In this document: one piece after another, positions 45,732 through 58,600 of the stretch
How positions within the stretch are numbered: position 1 is the stretch's first letter
Layout: each line of letters begins with the position of its first letter
Position numbers and translations under genes: made by a program
Notes under the pieces: model-generated
The model's database searches: none
The model's input: the letters and a program-made list of their open reading frames with translations, nothing else
What the model was told of the DNA's origin: nothing
NCBI GenBank assembly: GCA_907163375.1
Contig: CAJQUW010017013.1
Coordinates: 45,001 to 109,000, forward strand
Direction: 5' to 3'
Length of the DNA: 64,000 nt
From: Prostheceraeus crozeri
Lineage: Eukaryota > Platyhelminthes > Polycladida > Euryleptidae

Positions 45732-47078
45732 CAGATTGTTTCATAAAAAATGGATCACCCTTAAACATCGCCTTAACTTCAACTTTGTCTAACTCCGCCA
45801 AACTTGAACGAATTTCTCTGAAATTTGGAAGATGTGTCAGTTGTGCTTACTAATATCATTGTTGGAAATTTCAAGCGTGAATATTGAGTTGTTTTCCTGT
45901 TATAGATGAAAAAGTAGTAGATAATTTGATCTTCATTTAGCAATGTTACACAAAATCATACCTCACTCTTATAAAATTACATTTGTTTCCTTTGTTATGT
46001 AATATGTTGTTCTACAAGCCAAAAGCTATCAAGCATAACAAAAATAAAGAAAATCGGTCAATCAGAGCCAGTATAGCACCATTATTCATCAACAATAATG
46101 TAACTGCTACATGTGATTAACTGGACTTCATGTTCCATAGCTTCCTGACTTCGTTGCGGTGGTGTTGGCAGCACTCCTGATTGCTTTCAGCTAGAAATCT
46201 ATCTCTTACCGGTTGAAAACAATACAAAGCACAAATGAACAATAACGAGATCGCATTCACAAAAGGCAAAGTGTCAGAGTTTTCTTTGCGAGCTACAAGC
46301 AAGCGACTAAATGTCCCTTACACAAATGTGCATCGATGGCATAATGATGATTTTCTACTCTGTCGTAAAGAGGGCTCTGGCCGTCCACGCAAAACATCCA
46401 AACGTAGAGACCGCCTAATTTTGAGATTTGTTAAAGTTGATCCAAGTCTCTCGTTAACTGAGATGGCTGCACTATACTCGTCTATTTCTAAGTCCACTAT
46501 TCGTAGAAGACTTCACACACAGCAAGGAACCATGAATTCTGAACGCTATGTGAATGTTTTACGAATGAACATTGGCCAAATGACAGATCAACTTGGTGAT
46601 CCATCGACTTGGTTATTTATGGATGATAATGCTACGTGTCACAGGAGTAGTAGAGTCAACTTATGCAAGTCTCAATTAGGGCTTAGGACATTATCTTGGC
46701 CAGCTCGTTCTCCTGATCTGAATCCCATAGAAAATGTATGGAGTATTCTAAAACGTAACGTTCGTCGTTCACTGCTACCTACAGATGGCGTATCACAACT
46801 TACGTCACTGCTGAAAAGAGAGTGGAGAAAGTTAGATCGGTCAAAAATCAACGATATCGAATCAATGCCTAGACGAATTGGTAATGTCATTGACAATAAG
46901 GGTAGGGCCACAAAATATTAGCTTCTTAAGAACTGTTACTGTATCATAGCTTATCAGATTATATAAGGACATTTAAATATATTAGGGACATGAAATAACA
47001 TGAAAAATGCTTTCTGTATCATATTTATGTTTTATTTAGTCAAATTTTAGGATGATCCACTTTTTATGAAACGGACTG
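45732..47078 (+). mobile_element. Tc1-like transposon with terminal inverted repeats
   Basis: The left end CAGATTGTTTCATAAAAAAT and the complement of the right end CAGTCCGTTTCATAAAAAGT form inverted repeats of about 34 bases with a few mismatches. TA flanks both (45730-45731, 47079-47080). The element is 1347 bases, short for an autonomous Tc1 element, because the transposase has lost its middle part. Confidence 0.88.
46235..46921 (+). CDS. Tc1-like transposase, in-frame internal deletion, open frame
   Basis: One uninterrupted frame of 228 codons. Residues about 15-40 form a helix-turn-helix (SLRATSKRLNVPYTNVHRW), followed by the KEGSGRPRK hook and a second DNA-binding region (STIRRRLHTQQG). 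The frame then jumps to SERYVNVLRMNIGQM and the catalytic C-terminal half: D in FMDDNATCH and E in DLNPIENVWS, 34 residues apart (DD34E). It ends RRIGNVIDNKGRATKY. The block with the first catalytic Asp (a WTDE-like segment) is missing, so the protein, about 110 residues short, cannot cut DNA. The DNA-binding half is complete and the frame is open. It could be a repressor-like or recently deleted copy. Confidence 0.8.
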   Translation: MNNNEIAFTKGKVSEFSLRATSKRLNVPYTNVHRWHNDDFLLCRKEGSGRPRKTSKRRDRLILRFVKVDPSLSLTEMAALYSSISKSTIRRRLHTQQGTMNSERYVNVLRMNIGQMTDQLGDPSTWLFMDDNATCHRSSRVNLCKSQLGLRTLSWPARSPDLNPIENVWSILKRNVRRSLLPTDGVSQLTSLLKREWRKLDRSKINDIESMPRRIGNVIDNKGRATKY

Positions 47079-47216
47079 TATTTATAGCCGAAATGTATTG
47101 CGAAATGGTGTGAAAGATATTACGTGAATAACACGAATTAGAGCAATTCATTATGGTTGGTAAAAACAAGTATTTGATGGTCTTGTTCTTACTAGATAGC
47201 AACAATTACTTTAGGC

Positions 47217-47861
47217 CAGTGGTCGGCAACCAAGTTGGGATAGCGAGCCACAAGGAGTGGCCCACGAAAAGGCTCGCGGGCCACCAATTTTAAAAGGCAG
47301 TAGTATAGGCTTAATATTCATTTATTCCGTACTTTTAAGTGCACACATGGGCTGCTGTAGCGTACGTGCATATATATATAGTGGTCGTATTACATAACAC
47401 AATTTTACATGTAATTATACAGCAGTATTTGCTCGCAACCAATTTGTTTAATATTAAGGAATCATAATTTACCTTCTACCATTCATGTGAAAATTGAAGA
47501 GCGAATATGCCCATAAAAAATCATGGAAGGTTTTCTTTTGTGTAGTTAAACAGCAACTTGACTTTTTTTGGTGATTTGACCGACATTACCTTACTTCATC
47601 AAAAGACAACGGTCTGCAAGTGCAGTGCAACTATCCGCCTGAAAGCCGCACAAGATAAAACCGATTTTGCTACAATTATTGATCATGTTGCATGTACAGC
47701 TCATTTAGTTGTTAATTAATGGTTTTGCTAATTCCAAGGAGCATCCCTCACCTTTAGGTCTCAAAGGTCGAAGTCGGAGTGAGTCATTTTCGCATCATCG
47801 ATTCAAATCATGTCCACGAGCCACTTTAGATATGAGAAGCGGTGGCGTTGGCCCACCACTG
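47217..47861. mobile_element. hAT-type non-autonomous transposon
   Basis: The left end reads CAGTGGTCGGCAACCAAGTT and the right end is the near complement GTTGGCCCACCACTG. Flanking 8-base copies are CTTTAGGC (47209-47216) and CTTTAGGT (47862-47869), seven of eight matching. GCGAGCCAC motifs near both ends resemble widespread hAT families. No transposase frame is present. Confidence 0.8.
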
Positions 47862-48507
47862 CTTTAGGTTATATTCCGTAGCCATTCTCAAGAAAAAAGA
47901 AACATCTAAAATGTACAACTTTAAAAAAAATGACGTAAGATGTCTTTGTGTAACATTCATCATAGCAAGAAAAAGCAATCGTATCGTATCGAACAATTCA
48001 ATGTTATAAAAATCGAAAGTCTTTGACTTGTTCACATTCAGCCCGATTGTTTATTTTTGGGTTTTGTTCTCTGTTGATGGTTAATTCCTTTAATCTGAGA
48101 TTTGCTTCATCACTGCTGTATTGAGGATTTTTTTAAATGAATGTTTTGCTCTGATTTCATGTCTGATGATGTTTGTAAATAGATGAATGAAAAGTCGATC
48201 ATCACACGAAACCAAAATCAAAGATATACGGACGGGCTGGATGTGAACACTTCAAAGAATTTCTCTCAGTATAAAATCATCACCTGGGGAGGTATCAGTG
48301 GCGTATCGTGCTTCAAACCGTTTCCGGGGCATGATGTCAGTCATGACATCGGTATACCGTATAGCATGCAGGCAGCATGCATGCAAAGTAGCCGGTGGGT
48401 TCTAATTTAGAAGTCACTTTATGTTTTCAAATGATATGAAATAGTGAAGAAGTGAAGGTATACATGTGAAAATAATTAGCTACGCGTTTGTCAGACTCGC
48501 CGTGATT

Positions 48508-48779
48508 GGCCAGCCCATAGAAATTGACAACAATAAAACCTCTAGAATGGAAATTAAGCTTCATGCAATGCACAATAGCGGCACATAAATCGCACGCATT
48601 TTCACTTAGATGCACCTGCCAACGTATGTATCATTGGGTTAGAATCAGTCACATGAGTAAATCGAAGCTTTTAATTGGTTATTCATGCCCCAACTTAGTT
48701 CCCCCGGATGTGCCGCGACCTTGAGTCAATTTCCATTCTAGCGAACTTCAGATAAACAGTTTATTTCTATGGGCCAGCC
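48508..48779 (+). repeat. Interspersed MITE-like repeat, reference copy
   Basis: The ends GGCCAGCCCATAGAAAT and the complement of GGCTGGCCCATAGAAAT are inverted. Inner ends CTAGAATGGAAATT (48543) and AATTTCCATTCTAG (48728) are inverted too. Diverged copies lie at 8975-9353 and 4568-4640. No target duplication is clear. Confidence 0.7.
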
Positions 48780-49089
48780 AGTGTGTGTACAAGTGTCACT
48801 CGCAAAGAACTCCCTGTCTTCGCTCGGGTTGGATCACAGAGATGGATTGATTCTCCGTGAGTTGCATGCAATGGCCGCGACGAACTGAAAGGCGTCGCCG
48901 AGCTCTTCTGGCGCGTGTGAACGGCACATTGATAGATTGGCTGAGTTGTCGATGACATTAACAAGCCATTGCTTATCATGTTCGGCTCCAGTTAGATTTT
49001 GGCCAATCGGTGCAATCTCGGCGAAACTCCGGCGACTGCCCCTGAGAGAGGAAGAGAGATAAAACCACCGACAGTTATGCATAGCCGTC

Positions 49090-49170
49090 GATCCCAGGGG
49101 GGCAGGAGGGGCGGTCGCCCCCCCCCTGAAAAAATTGTCCGGGGTGAGACTATGTTTTCGCCCCCCCTGG
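49090..49170. repeat. G-run and C-run tract, probable transposon end
   Basis: A CAGGGGGGCAGGAGGGGCGG start is followed by long C runs and CCCCCCCTGGA. A CAGGGGCGTAGCGTCC end on the other strand lies at about 49725. Eight-base flanks do not match, so a single element is not proven. Confidence 0.3.
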
Positions 49171-49174
49171 ATTT

Positions 49175-51470
49175 TTTGTATATCATGAACAATTTTGCAG
49201 TTTCCACTTGGGACTCTTGAGTGGGATTACTAGGCCATAAACCTAAATGTCATTGATCATATAACGGGAGAGAAAAATGCTCTTACATGCAGAAATTGCT
49301 ACCTTCAATAGAAGATTAGATATGAAATTTCTCCACTTCGGCATTTTATCCTAGTACGTAGGCATTCGAGATTATTGTCTACTTTGCTAGTAAAACAATG
49401 TCTGCCTAATTCCCCTGCCAATGACGAAGGCACCTGCAGGTGATGCGATGACATATAATCTTATATATATGATTTTGTATATATAAAAAATAATAAGGGT
49501 CTGCCGGTATATATAATACTTCAACATGCAATATCTGGTAAAGCAGTGTTGATATGATTCTGGCGGACATGGTTTTACAAATGTACGAGCATGAGTAATG
49601 CGCCCATATGAGGAATTAAGCCATATTTAATCAAGAAATTTATGTTGGGGAATATATTTACAAAATACATACGGGTTACTGCCTCGAATGCCCCAATGGA
49701 CGCTACGCCCCTGGGTGGTACATCATGCCCACTGTGCTGTATCGTGATTTTTTGCCATGATGAATGCTATGAGCTCACAAAGACATTATAGATAATGTAT
49801 TTTTGGAAATTTGTACATTTTGTGTGTATTTCTTTTTACCTGAGAATAAAGTATGCGAGATTATTGCATAATTGTGGAACGTATTCAGAATCCCTTCTAT
49901 ATTTGATAGAATTTGTTCCCAATTATTACAAGATTTCATACAAGAATTGAAAGTGCATTGAAAGGATTCTATCTAGACTTGAATCAAAATTGTAACATGA
50001 ATTTATACTTAAACACAAACAAAAGCTGCCGAATGAAACATTTTATTGAAGCTCTGTAATGTACGAGTACATTCTATGAGTTCTTCATTCTATAATGTCG
50101 GTGTTCAGGCATATTGCATCTGAGTCAGTGACAGTGATTACTCACTCATTTCATGATGACTTTTACCGTATGACACAGTTATCGCATCTTGCTTTTTTCT
50201 ATAAGAATTAAGGCTTTCCGTATCAACTGAATAGCTGCTTTGTCAAATGAACACATTGTTCTAACCGTATAGCTTTCACTGATGATCATAACATGAGCTT
50301 GTTCATAGTTGACTGAAGTTCACTGCAAGAACATAATTTCGAAATATTTATTCACAGGGTACAGTGAACCTGCAATCCTTGCTATTATTGTCGACGTTAC
50401 AGATGCATTATTTTTCACATTAAAACAGCTTCTGAAGTTGTCGTTTCACTTGACAAACTGAACAATTAAAAGACACGATCAACAGGATTGGAATAGAGTT
50501 GGTTGGAACAAAGGCAGAACGTTAGATTATTTTTCTATTAACCTTTTAAAACCCTAGTCAAGCTTCAGGCTAAAGATAGAAGCGTTCTTGCTAAGCACTC
50601 AGCACTTAAGAACGAGAGAGGTGAATAATAATTCAGCCATGGAAGAAAGATGTTTGTCGAATAGGCCTCATGGCACGAAAATCTTTATCTATCTATTACT
50701 ATTTGTAAGATAATTTGAAGCGACTGTGATCCGGTGTTCTGATAAAACAGCACGCTAATTTGATTCATAGACACGATCTAGAGATAACTAGAGACCTCTG
50801 TTGTACGCTGTTAATGCTATTTGCTGAGTCTGAGGTCGCCCCTTGACTCCACCGAGATAATGAAACGGTGTATCAGGTAGTTGATTTATTGATAATACAG
50901 CTTCAATCCGCACTTGTTGAAGAGCTCCATCGTCAATTCGCGCTTCTAAATGTACCTGCACATGATAAGTCGTGTATCTTAATCACCTTATAATTAGTAA
51001 GGGTCAATTTTGATGTTATTATCAATGACAACTCGATATATGGGTGTGGTGTCACTCAACAAATGTGTTTGTACGCACATCAGTGAACTAAGGTGAAAAC
51101 GAATTTCAAGGTATCACAAAGCCCGGTTTGAAAGGCGAATGAATTCCACTGGAAATAAGCAAAGTATTGTCGAAATGTGTGAAGTTGTGTGAAACATTTT
51201 ATAGATATTTATAGTCTCTCCATCTGACAGCGGAGGCTGGAATTCAGCTGTCGGTCGGATGCTTGTCAATCGGTAACTGTCGAGATTTTCAATAGTATCA
51301 ATTTGACTGTCAAAAGCAGCTGACGTGATTTGAAGGTCATTGTGTATTGGCATGTATGATAGAGGGCTTCTTTTCCGTGACAATTCCTTTCCTTTGACTA
51401 TTAAAGTAACATTTGATTAACATAGACATTGGGAGAGACGTCCTACCTGTGTAGAAATGACACATTCTTC
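49175..51470. other. Intergenic, nothing recognised
   Basis: AT-rich DNA with short AT tracts near 49460-49520. The frame at 51114-51383 (minus) has no motif. Confidence 0.35.
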
Positions 51471-51475
51471 TGATG

Positions 51476-51680
51476 AGCATTATGCCTCAGCCACGCTGCC
51501 AGCTTTTCCAAGCGTTTCCGAGCAGTGTTTTGCAGCAAATATAAAGTCATCATTCTACCAGTTATAGACTGCCACACTGCGAGCAAAGCAAACCAGAGCG
51601 ATTGAAAGCTTGCGGAGATACGTTTGGTCGGGACGCTCGTGTTTGATTTACTGTCAGTGCGGCTGAGGCCTTATGCATTC
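51476..51680 (+). mobile_element. 205-bp MITE with terminal inverted repeats
   Basis: The left end GCATTATGCCTCAGCCACGCTG and the complement of the right end GCATAAGGCCTCAGCCGCACTG are inverted and about 24 bases long with a few differences. The interior matches the reverse complement of 36436-36570. The superfamily is unknown. Confidence 0.7.
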
Positions 51681-52252
51681 TTGAAAGAGGTCACAAACAA
51701 TTCACAAAGTTCACGAGCTCGGATGCTATACGAATGTTTTGCAAATGTGAAGGAAAGTATCAGAACAATGTTGGAACATGTGGTAACTCAGATTGGATGG
51801 CATTGTAAAAACAAGCATGTCTTCACTGTTTTTCCTTTCTTGCCATGTACAAAGCCAAGTGGGATAAAACCGTTTCATGTCAGCGACACATCAAGGGAAC
51901 AAGCGAAGTGCCGGTGGTTTTGCCGGAATTTATTTCATTTTGTGCGTACACGTAACATGAAGGTAAATGCACAGAAGCAGTGACCTGCATGTTTTTACAA
52001 TGCTATCCAAATTAAAACAATATTTATGAGGATATTATGCGGAAGATAGCTATGTTTTCTTGCTAAAACTAAATAAACTAGTTCTCTGATATGAGTAGTG
52101 AAAGCTACGGTCTCACAGTCATATGACTTGATTTACACTTTTTCCATATGTTAGAATATTTTAACTTCCAAACATTGCCGTCTTTTGTCGACTTTCACAA
52201 AATCCATCTTTGATCACTTCAATATTGCTCAAGACGTAACTCACTGAGATTC

Positions 52253-52853
52253 ACGTCCTCTCTATATTTTGATTGCTTGATAAGGTGGTCGGTTTGGTTG
52301 TTGAAGGGATTGCTCAGCTCATTCAAAAAGGTGTAGAAAACCAGGCGTGAAGTCATGCCCACGTTCCAGAGATGGAAGGGAGCCTCTCGTTCGAAGCTTT
52401 TATAAAATCACATGTACGTTTACAGAAATTAGTACTCAGTAAGAGTCCAGTGTATGTGCGCAACTTTACACTCACCAAGCTGTCTTCACTTTTCGCATTT
52501 CTCTTGTAGTCTGGGACGAGGATAGCATCAGCCTTCGTCTTGGAAAAGCTATGTTCATGAAAATTCTGAACCCTGAATACCAAAACCCTACTTTTCTGAT
52601 TTCTTGGTATATTCTTGACTTTTGATATCAACTTTTTGTGCGGTCTGTTATCTTCCTTTTATATGAACCGGTCACATGGAGAAAATTTATGTAATATAAA
52701 GTCCTTGAACGAGAGGCTTAAATTTCTGTTTTGCTTTCATCTCCCGAAAGTCGGCATGACTTCAACCCTGCTTTGCTGCACCTTTTGAATGAACTGGTCA
52801 ATCTCCTCAACAAGCAAACCGACCACCTTGCCAAGCAATCAAAATATACAGAG
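52253..52853. repeat. Large inverted repeat, about 145-bp arms
   Basis: Arms at 52253-52398 and 52708-52853 share ATTTTGATTGCTTG, AAGGTGGTCGGTTTG, GAAGTCATGCC and GCCTCTCGTTC in opposite orientation at about 80% identity. They flank 309 bases. No target duplication was found. It resembles the Penelope-derived elements in shape but carries no hammerhead-like core that I can see. Confidence 0.65.
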
Positions 52854-52859
52854 AACGAA

Positions 52860-54400
52860 ATTGATTGACGAACTCATGACTGCGACAAGTCATCTATATC
52901 AAGAAACAGAAACCACTAATGAATTCAAAGGCTGAAATCGAAGAACTTGATGACTTCGAGGACATTTTAAAGCACTTAACATGTTTCAAAACTATAGTTC
53001 CATCTATATGTTATCGTCTGTTATGCCGACTACATTCTCATACGATAATGAAAATTATCCCAGCAGCCATTTACAATAGAATATAATGCTTACTAATTCA
53101 AATTATTAATTGAAGTTGTCCCAATGAGGACTGATGGCGTTCTCCAATCCGCAAGTGTACAAAGGCAATGCTACTGTAACCATTGGATTAATCAGTTCTT
53201 AAAAGAACTCAATGTAGCTTTCTCGTGGCAACGAATTAAAATTGATCAGCTTTGGCCCAATATCTGGTAAAAATGGAAAGCTTAAGACTTGTAATACTAC
53301 TCATTCTTGCTGTTAATATACTAATACCATAGATTCCAAACACTGCCGTATACACGTTCAAAACAGACTTCTAATATACTGTACCGACTACAGATGCTGA
53401 TAGTGGAAATAGAATAAGACAATGGTCACCATAGGTTAAGGAAATTAAAAATGGATATTATAAAACAACAGGAAACCGATGAATAGAAATTGGAAAAGTG
53501 GAGGTAAAATATGGAAATACAACGATGCTACTACACCGATTACAAGTGAACTATATCTGACACTACACAAAATGGATAATGGTAAGAGTGGATAAGTGGA
53601 AAGTGGATAATGGAGGTAAATAATAATGGAGGACAATGATCACCATATGTGAAGGATATTAAAAAATGTAATAAAGCATGTCATTTGCAAGCTTTATTTC
53701 ACTGGTGATGTTCTGAGGTATCTCATGCAAGCCGCTGATGAACGATATGATTCGAAGTGCACCTGTGGGTAGACAATATTTTCTCTATGAAAATACAACA
53801 GGCGGTAATTGTGTGATGATAATGCAAAAAGTGCTGCATTCATGAAAGTCCAACTCGGCCAACCAGTGCATACAAATCATTTATGAATGTAGCACTTGGA
53901 AGTGATATATTAGATACAGTCAGATTGGTAAAAAAATATTGTGTTCATGATTCATCTATTGTATCTTCACATTGTATTAGAGTTTCTTAAGTTGTTTCAT
54001 GTTCCTTATTTCCTTTTACTAACGAAAACGTGTTGCGATTCTCAGTACTATTTAAAGTCGTAATACGATAAGACAGAGGGCAGGAAAAATAATAAAATTC
54101 ACTTCCGAAGTTCAAAGCCGAAAACTGATAAAATCGCCAGAAGCTTCGAGTCCAAGCTCATAAGACATCTAGCCATTGACAAATTGTCTGGAAGTAAGAT
54201 CAATTTTTTGATAGGGTGATTTTTAGTGCAATGGAGCGATTGTTCACTTGCAAGAATGCTTCGGTGTAGAGAGCAGCTGAGGCAAAATTGAGAATAATGT
54301 TACAATCATTATGACTGTGTCAAATATTCTTCCAGTTAATAGAATCATAATTTGAAAAGACTTGCAATGGCAGTACTTCGTATTTTTCATAACCCTGGTA
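52860..54400. other. Intergenic, nothing recognised
   Basis: AT-rich DNA with an A/G-rich GGAAAAGTGGA-type low-complexity tract at about 53460-53640. No coding evidence. Confidence 0.35.
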
Positions 54401-54408
54401 TGGATCTA

Positions 54409-55074
54409 CAGTAGAACCCACTTATAACGGAATCAGTTATAACGTACTCGGATATAGCGAACTCTTTTCAAGGATCCACAGAGCAAATTTTGATTTTTTA
54501 CAACGTACTTAGGGATGAAAGTACTTAAGTATTCTGAATCATCGAAACGAAGCTGACACGATTCTACAATAACTTGCTGCGTTTGATGATGGCAGCAACA
54601 GCTCTTGTCATTGGCTCGAAGGAGGACAACTTTTGAGTGTCGAATCCATTCAATGAGCAATCGATAGAAGTGAACTGGAATTAAGACATTGTCTATGATG
54701 GTGTCTTCTTAACGCGTCACTGCGCTGTTTACATTGTTTTTTTAGTCATTCAGATTCATGTTCAGAATATTGCATATTTTTTCTTACAGAATAGAGAATT
54801 GTTAAGACACTATGCTGTTTTCTCGAGTAGACATGATCATACATGTAGGGCTAGGGCATACAAATAAATGTGCATTACATGTACATGTATTTATGGTGAT
54901 GCATAGTGAGAATTAGCTGGTCATGATGGATAGGACCTTACTCTTGCAATTGACAACTTAATTTGGTGCAGAAGTAGGCTTCAATACTTCTTATACAACT
55001 TGTTCTTGCACACCTCGGATATAACGTACCAATTTTTTAGGTCCCTTGAAGTACGTTATAAGTGGGTTCTACTG
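54409..55074. mobile_element. pogo/Tigger-type non-autonomous transposon
   Basis: CAGTAGAACCCACTTATAAC opens the element and its complement closes it. TA flanks both ends (54407-54408 and 55075-55076). This end sequence is the classic Tigger/pogo form. There is no transposase frame. It ends about 400 bases upstream of the first SLC36-like exon. Confidence 0.88.
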
Positions 55075-55487
55075 TATATGAATTTCTTCTTTCGCAATCA
55101 TTATTGAATATTCACGATGTGTATTGTTAGATTGACAAATGAGAGGTTTCTAACAAAAGAAAGGACCTTGAATATTCTATCAACAATAAGGTCGTCTTTG
55201 CGGTCTGGAAAGTTTCCTACACGCGCATACATCGTAATCAACGGACTTCGTCTGCTATGACGCAAGTGGTAACAAAGGGACTCTAATCATCTTATTTAAT
55301 CACCGCCAGCTGAATAAAGCATTTGAATTCGCCGCACTCTCATGCGTGCGTTTTGTTCAACTTATCTGACCCGCTCACCTTATCTCTCTACTTATTCACA
55401 AGTAGATCTCTCATACATTTCTTCATTTGAAAATCAGTTATCAATTCGTGTACAGAGAGTGTCATCATTTCAATTTCATCTTTACAG

Positions 55488-55603
55488 GAGCAACCATGGT
55501 GTCTTGTCGCAATCTTGTCTCCGATTTTGCCAACATGTTCAAGGCCTTTATCGGCTCCAACTACCTCAGCATCTCATTCGCCTTTCGACAAAGTGGAATG
55601 GCG
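55488..55603 (+). CDS. SLC36-like exon with start codon
   Basis: The acceptor catctttacag precedes GAGCAACC-ATG. The exon reads MVSCRNLVSDFANMFKAF, then IGSNYLSISFAFRQSGMA, before GTAAGT in phase 0. The next exon completes the helix with VGIAILV, as in homologues. Confidence 0.82.
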
Positions 55604-58600
55604 GTAAGTACTGTAGAATTGACGTGTGCAGAAATCATCAAACTCAATTCATTCATTAAAAATTGTGAATTGCGAAGATCAGTTATTGCAACTAATTTTA
55701 CTACTTATCAACTTTCAATTAATCATACAATTTATTTTGAATCAATTTTAGGGAAAAAATAATTTTTTAATATCTTGCTGATTAATTAATTACAGATATT
55801 AATTAAAATTTAATAAATCAATCGACATTCATAATTATAAAACAAGTAAATCCTTTCAATGATATATTTTTTTCATTTTGTGTGGGAATGAAAAGATACC
55901 TCTCATGCAAACTGCCGGATGAAAAAATCAACTTTTCATTCTCACGGGATGAGAAAGTTAACTTTATTTTCTGATCAGAAAGTATTACATAGATAATTGA
56001 AAACAAACATAGATATAAAGTTTTACTTTATGCTATCTGGTTAACTTTTTTGTGCATGGAGACCACTTTATTGCCCATGGAGGATTACTTTATGATTCAT
56101 GGAAAAACGTAGGAAGTATAACTGCTTGTTTTGGAACATTAACAACAAATCTGATAAAATCTTCTTCGTTCGGTTCTTCACTTATTTCGCAGAAATTGAT
56201 AAAATCGTCCCATTGATTATCATATGATTTTGACGACTTTATTGGATTAACAGTTTGCATAATTTCCTCTGCTGTTGCCATCTTTAGTTCAGTGCTCAAT
56301 GAGAATGCAAATTGTTCAGATACAGACATTGCATTCAAAATTCAAATATTACTTAATTATTATATCATTCTATTTCATGTATACATAGAACTCTATGTAT
56401 TTCTAGCATTTTCAGAAAATAAAACTACATATGCGGTTTTTGTAAAGCTATTTATAACACTCGTCAACTTTCTATGACTCTTTCGCTGGCGCTCACTCGT
56501 CATAGAAAGTTGACCTCGTCGGAAATAGGTATTTATTCGGTCGCCCAGCCTCCGGTTCGTTCTATAACTGATTATAACTACAACGAAAATAAGAGGACGT
56601 GCCTAAAAATGGTACCGATAAAATAATAGAAGGACCGTCACGTCAGCGGTCACAAAACGCCTTCGCATCTGCTGAAATCCACACACGGATGAGTGAGGCG
56701 GGTGACGGGTGAGATCTTGTAGAGAACTGATGAGAATAGAACATGTTTATTTGATTAGCTGAAAATCACACTTTGCAGGAAACATAGTCATAACATTCCA
56801 AGGAATTTCAAGTCAGTGTAAAGAAATGAAAAAATAACAAAAATAACACATAACTATAAAAGGCTCGAAATCAAATATCCATGCGGTTATACAAAGAAGT
56901 ACAGTATTGAACAAATGATGATGAGTGTCGCTTCATATTCTGTTTCATCGCAGCCAAATGTCTCGAACGAGATTGGAGGCTATTGTCATGTAGACAGAAA
57001 ATTACAGAAGGAACAAGTTATCACATTAAGGCACTTTTAGGTCAGTTCCTGTGAATTTGAAATTAATTATTTAAGAGACTATTTTCCATCAATAATTTCT
57101 TATCATTCTGTGAACAAGGCCAAGCCTTGTCCATTGTGAGATATCTGAAGTTTCGCGCCTGCTACACGGAGGAACAAATTGCAAATCGCAAGAATTCATT
57201 GCTTGTAATCAACAAGAATAATCACAGTTTTATTCAATTAATTGATTGGTTGCAGTCAGTTGAATCAAATATTGCGCAATTAATTTTCGGTGACCCCTGA
57301 ATGTATGCTGTAACCAGCAATGATATAACAGAATTTGCGTTCTTCAAATTGAAAGTCATTTTTGCAGTTAAAAACTATGATCGACATTGAAATTCGATAG
57401 CATGCAGCTTCGATACATTACATTTAATGGAAGTCCGAAGAAAGCAGTTTAGTCACACAAAGCTTCTTGTATATCAAAAGTTCGGTAGGGCCTATGACCT
57501 TACCATTAGACATCGCAAGTTTTCATTCAAGTTTTATACACTCGAATTACAATTATGCCTGCAATATGCAGTTGGTTAGGCCAACAGTATCTAAAGTGCG
57601 AAAAAAGGCAAAAAATATTTAGATTACAGTCAAGACTTCAAAAACATCAAGACAGTGTTATTAATGAGTTGTTTGACAATTTGTGTGATAGACAGAATGA
57701 CAGACAATAGCCTGTTGCTTTTCGCTGTGTGAATCAGCCAGTGCGGAAGGACATGGGTAGAACAAACGAATGAGACTAAATTTGCTTCAATACAAAATGC
57801 GAAGAATCTATGATAAGAAAATATAATGGAACAAAAAGTTTTGATGATATCATTTTTCCTTAGAATAAAATGAACTTAGAGTGCTATGACCCTTCATTAC
57901 CTAATCTACGAGGGGCGTTCCAAAAGTTCTGCACAGCAGGGTGACCACTTGGTCCGAATTGGTCCGCTTTGGTCAGAATTTCGGGGGAAGGTCCGAAATG
58001 GTCCGAAATTGCCAATTATGTAATTCATGGGGTTTTTCTTACTATTTACCCTAAAATATAAATTGAGCAGCTTATTGAATTAATTTATTCTGTAATTAAC
58101 AGAAATATTTTAATGTGATGTCGAATGTGTATAATGAATATACCATTTTATAAATTCATTTCAGTTTTCGTTTTTATCCAACAATTTCAGACTTAGACAA
58201 AAATTCAGTGTGCTCATCAAATGAGCGGAAAGTAGGTATTGCATAAAATAAGCGCTAAAACAGAAAGTTTCTCCTGTCAGATGACGCCAATTATCGCTTC
58301 GTATTGCGCGATGCCCTATAGTGCCATTTTTTCTTTTATTGATATGAAAACTTCGTTTGTTGTAATCCCTGCATATCCGTAAATTGCGAGATTTTCGCTG
58401 GGATGTCGCTCAACGATTGTCTTTGGTATCACTGATTGATTTTTGAACCCAAGTGAATGAACTTCCTATACTTTCACTCAGAAGTCAGAAGTCAGTTTTT
58501 CTTGGTATACATTTCATTTGGATAAGTACTACTATAGTCAAATCATCATTGTGGGACAGACTTATGGTCCGATTTTCGGTCCTCCTGAAGTGGTCACCCT

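Noticed and set aside
49090-49730. Possible hAT element between two CAGGGG ends
   Set aside because: The 8-base flanks do not match and the ends differ beyond six bases, so two unrelated ends are as likely.
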